In this document: positions 7,756-11,442 of the stretch, piece after piece | How positions within the stretch are numbered: the first letter of the stretch is position 1 | How the letters are laid out: every line of letters begins with the position of its first letter | NCBI GenBank assembly: GCA_011049795.1 | Contig: DRHD01000097.1 | Location: 1 to 11,442, forward strand | Reading direction: 5' to 3' | Length of the DNA: 11,442 nt | Origin: Porticoccus sp. | Lineage (GTDB): Bacteria; Pseudomonadota; Gammaproteobacteria; Pseudomonadales; Porticoccaceae | Translations under genes and position numbers: made by a program | The notes under the pieces: model-generated | What the model saw: only the letters and a program-made list of their open reading frames with translations | Told to the model about the DNA's origin: nothing | Databases searched by the model: none

Positions 7756-8142
7756 ATGAAACTTTTCAAGCAAGCACTGGGTTTACCTGCCATTCTGGCA
7801 ATGGCTGTTTTAAGCCTGACGGGTTGTGGTGGCGAAGAACACGCAAATGTTCCAACTGATTCAGCCAAAGAGGCATCGATGGCAACACCTACTGCGCCAG
7901 AAATAGCTATAGAAGCTGTGGAAGAAGCCATTCAAGTGGTAGAAGAGACCGTTGAACAGGTTCAAAAAGCGGCGGTAGCAAAAGTAGAAGAGGCACAAGA
8001 AGCTGCCACCGAAGAAGTACAGAAAGCTGTTACGGAAAATATTGAGGCCACTATTGGAGACGCAGAGAAAGCCGGAGCAGAAGCAACTGACGACGCGGTT
8101 AATAATGCTCTTCATAGTTTGAGCGGAAAATTAGGCCAATAA
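7756..8142 (+). CDS. Small Ala/Glu-rich helical lipoprotein, function unknown
   Basis: The 128-residue product begins with a clear lipoprotein signal: a basic start (MKLFK), a hydrophobic stretch (residues 8-20) and lipobox LTGC, with the lipidated cysteine at C24. Residue +2 is glycine rather than aspartate, which by the E. coli rule predicts sorting to the outer membrane. After a short Pro/Thr linker, about residues 47-120 are dominated by Ala, Glu, Val, Gln and Lys in a helix-forming pattern (VEEA, VEETVEQVQKAA, VEEAQEAATEEVQKAV). This suggests a long amphipathic helix or coiled coil. No proline or cysteine interrupts it and no enzyme motif is visible. I chose the ATG at 7756 because GGGAG sits 7 bases upstream and the signal peptide starts there. 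Earlier in-frame ATGs exist at 7663 and 7738. It could be a periplasmic spacer or envelope-stress protein, but that is a guess. Confidence 0.85.
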   Translation: MKLFKQALGLPAILAMAVLSLTGCGGEEHANVPTDSAKEASMATPTAPEIAIEAVEEAIQVVEETVEQVQKAAVAKVEEAQEAATEEVQKAVTENIEATIGDAEKAGAEATDDAVNNALHSLSGKLGQ

Positions 8143-8174
8143 AACCTACTTTTATCTTCGACTATTAACGCTCG

Positions 8175-8209
8175 ACTAAAAAGGCCGGTGAACTACCGGC
8201 CTTTTTAGT
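8175..8209. terminator. Bidirectional Rho-independent terminator between the lipoprotein gene and fadA
   Basis: A perfect 15-bp stem pairs ACTAAAAAGGCCGGT (8175-8189) with ACCGGCCTTTTTAGT (8195-8209) around a five-base loop. The GGCCGGT core is flanked by A5 on one side and T5 on the other, so a U-run follows the core on both strands. It lies 32 bases after the lipoprotein stop and 43 bases after the fadA stop. It serves both convergent units. Confidence 0.95.
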
Positions 8210-8252
8210 TTCCTAAATCTAATGGTGTAAATTTAGCGATGTAAACCCGTCA

Positions 8253-9434
<1,182 letters not shown>

Positions 9435-9506
9435 TCATCTCCTCTTGTTCTTTTCTCAGCGTCAGCCTTTGACCTAGACACAGCATTTGTCCTACACATA
9501 GCTATC

Positions 9507-11442
9507 CTAGGCATAATAGCTTTCGCCGTTGGCTGCCATTTCATACATTCTTTGGGTCGGCTTATAGAGCTTGCCAAGTTCACTGTAGTTGTCTGCCATG
9601 TCACAGAACTTGTCGAGACCAACCTCATCCATCCAACGGAAAATACCGCCACGGAAAGCAGGGAAACCAAGACCATAAACCACCGACATATCTGCCTCTG
9701 CCGGAGAATCCACAACACCCTCTTCCAAACAATGAGCCAATTCAATACACATGGGAATCATAAAACGGGCAATAATATCCTCATCACTTAACGGCTGAGA
9801 CTCTCTGACGTGGGGCTTGATCAAGGCGTAGACTGAATCGTCTACAGACTTCTTAGGTTTGCCGCGCTTATCCTTCTCATAGAGGTAGTAACCCACACCG
9901 TTTTTCTGTCCCAGGCGATCATTTTCAAATAACAGTTTTGTGGGCGAAACTTTATAGTCCCCTCCATAAATATCAGACATTCGCTCTGGATAACCCTCAA
10001 GAATCGAGGGAAAGCAATGAACGGCTGTATCGATGCCCACAACATCCATCAGGTATGCCGGACCCATGGGCCAGCCCCAAGCTTCCATCACCCGATCAAC
10101 TTGCTGGAAGTCGGCACCGTCGATGATCATCATGTCGAAACCAAACACAGCGGGGAACAACACTCGGTTTACCAAAAATCCAGGGCAATCATTTACCACT
10201 ATCGGTTTCTTACCCAATGCCAGAGCATGAGCAACCACAGCTGCCAATGTTCCCTCTGAGGTTTTCGATCCTCGAATCACCTCAACGAGAGGCATGGCAT
10301 GTACTGGGTTAAAAAAGTGCATGCCACAGAAATTTTCCGGGCGTTTCAGGTTATCCGCTAGCTGATCAATGGAAATGGTAGACGTGTTTGAAACCAGAAT
10401 GGCGTCTTCAGCAAGTTTCCCTTCAACTTCAGCCAGCACAATACCCTTGATTTTGGCATTCTCTACCACAGCCTCAATCACAATATCGGTATTTTCAATT
10501 CCGTCATAACTCAGCGACGGCATAATCCGAGACAATACATTACCGGCATCCAGCGGTGACATTCGGCCCCTATCAACACGCTTGGCCAGCAATTTGTTCG
10601 CCTCGCTCATACCCAGCGCCAGAGAGTCTGTATTGATATCCTTCATCAATACAGGGAAGCCCTTTATTGCATTCTGGTAGGCAATACCTCCGCCCATAAT
10701 GCCGGCACCTAGTGCGGTTGCATGATTGACCGCCTTGGTACTCTTTTTCCCGTACTTTTTGGCCACCGAGCCAATGTACTGATCATTGAGAAACATACCG
10801 ACCAGTGCGCGGCACTGAGGCGTCTGTGACAATTTACTAAAGGCTTGAAATTCTACTTCCAGCGCATCGTCGCGAGACATGTTTGACGCTTTGGCAAGCA
10901 CCTCCACAGCAGCAACTGGTGCAGGGTAATTTGGTCCCGCCTTCGCAGCGACCATATCCCTACAAGTATGAATAGACATTTCGAGCTCAATCTCATTGAG
11001 TGTCAGTGGTGACTGTTTCTGCTCCCGACGCGATGAGTAATCTAGCTGCCCCTCTGCGGCACGAACTAGCATATCCAGTGCTTCATCTCGTAATACGTCA
11101 GGATTTACTACAGCATCCACCGCACCATCCCTGAGAGCAGCGGCGGCTTTATTGTGGCCACCCGTGGTAATCCACCGCACTGCATTATCAAAGCCCATAA
11201 GTCGCGGCAAGCGTACGGTGCCACCCCAACCAGGGATAATGCCTAATTTTGTTTCTGGCACTCCAACTTGAGCTTTACTGGACATCACCCTGAAATCACA
11301 GGCCAGACAGACCTCAAAACCTCCACCCAAAGCAAAACCATTAATGGCAACTACGGTGGGGAAAGGCATTGATTCAATTTTGTTAAAGGCCTGATTCCCA
11401 GAGCTAAGGAATGCCCTACGGTCATCGTCTGTACCATTAAAG
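9507..11442 (-). CDS. fadB: Fatty-acid oxidation complex alpha subunit FadB (N-terminus cut by right window edge)
   Basis: FadB is the multifunctional enoyl-CoA hydratase and L-3-hydroxyacyl-CoA dehydrogenase of beta-oxidation. The frame is open to the right edge and gives 644 complete codons of about 715-730, so roughly the first 70-85 residues are outside. The internal ATG at 11369 is not the start, because conserved crotonase sequence continues upstream of it. Counting from the window edge, the two hydratase glutamates are E43 in ALGGGFEV and E63 in VPETKLGIIPGWGG. The NAD-binding motif GAGIMGGG is at 245-252. The dehydrogenase histidine is H375 in GMHFFNPVHAMPLVE, and the C-terminal dehydrogenase domains follow to the TAG at 9507. 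No inactivating change is visible. It is transcribed ahead of fadA; its promoter, which would show any FadR-type control, lies outside the window. Confidence 0.98.
   Translation of the reverse strand, partial: FNGTDDDRRAFLSSGNQAFNKIESMPFPTVVAINGFALGGGFEVCLACDFRVMSSKAQVGVPETKLGIIPGWGGTVRLPRLMGFDNAVRWITTGGHNKAAAALRDGAVDAVVNPDVLRDEALDMLVRAAEGQLDYSSRREQKQSPLTLNEIELEMSIHTCRDMVAAKAGPNYPAPVAAVEVLAKASNMSRDDALEVEFQAFSKLSQTPQCRALVGMFLNDQYIGSVAKKYGKKSTKAVNHATALGAGIMGGGIAYQNAIKGFPVLMKDINTDSLALGMSEANKLLAKRVDRGRMSPLDAGNVLSRIMPSLSYDGIENTDIVIEAVVENAKIKGIVLAEVEGKLAEDAILVSNTSTISIDQLADNLKRPENFCGMHFFNPVHAMPLVEVIRGSKTSEGTLAAVVAHALALGKKPIVVNDCPGFLVNRVLFPAVFGFDMMIIDGADFQQVDRVMEAWGWPMGPAYLMDVVGIDTAVHCFPSILEGYPERMSDIYGGDYKVSPTKLLFENDRLGQKNGVGYYLYEKDKRGKPKKSVDDSVYALIKPHVRESQPLSDEDIIARFMIPMCIELAHCLEEGVVDSPAEADMSVVYGLGFPAFRGGIFRWMDEVGLDKFCDMADNYSELGKLYKPTQRMYEMAANGESYYA

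Overview
The window is a stretch of ordinary chromosome from a gammaproteobacterium. The protein set (Lon, ClpX, ClpP, trigger factor, FadB, FadA), the gene order and the tRNA-Leu sequence all point there. The proteins look closest to Pseudomonas/Cellvibrio-type marine relatives. That placement rests on recalled family resemblance, not on a search. Base composition looks even throughout. I see no transposase, integrase, CRISPR array or phage gene. No gene-free stretch exceeds about 260 bases.

Left part (1-6042, all on the minus strand): in transcription order this is tRNA-Leu(UAG), tig, clpP, clpX and lon, with lon cut by the left edge. It is the classic protein-folding and proteolysis cluster. 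Trigger factor meets nascent chains at the ribosome. ClpX unfolds tagged or damaged proteins and feeds them to the ClpP barrel. Lon degrades misfolded and regulatory proteins on its own. A strong hairpin terminator follows clpX. Just beyond it, lon has its own heat-shock (sigma-32 type) promoter, so lon can be induced independently of clpPX. A perfect 14-bp inverted repeat with no T-run lies between tig and clpP.

Middle part (6179-8142): two less familiar genes are divergently arranged. On the minus strand is a two-cupin protein related to class I mannose-6-phosphate isomerases, with an altered metal-ligand motif. On the plus strand is a small predicted outer-membrane lipoprotein made almost entirely of an Ala/Glu-rich helix. 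These are the least characterised genes here, but nothing shows that they form a new system.

Right part (8175-11442, minus strand): this is the fadBA fatty-acid beta-oxidation operon. FadB (hydratase/3-hydroxyacyl-CoA dehydrogenase) is cut at its N-terminus by the right edge. FadA (3-ketoacyl-CoA thiolase) follows. A 15-bp bidirectional terminator separates fadA from the convergent lipoprotein gene.

Overall this is a housekeeping region. The sigma-32 promoter of lon and the two middle genes are the points most worth a second look.
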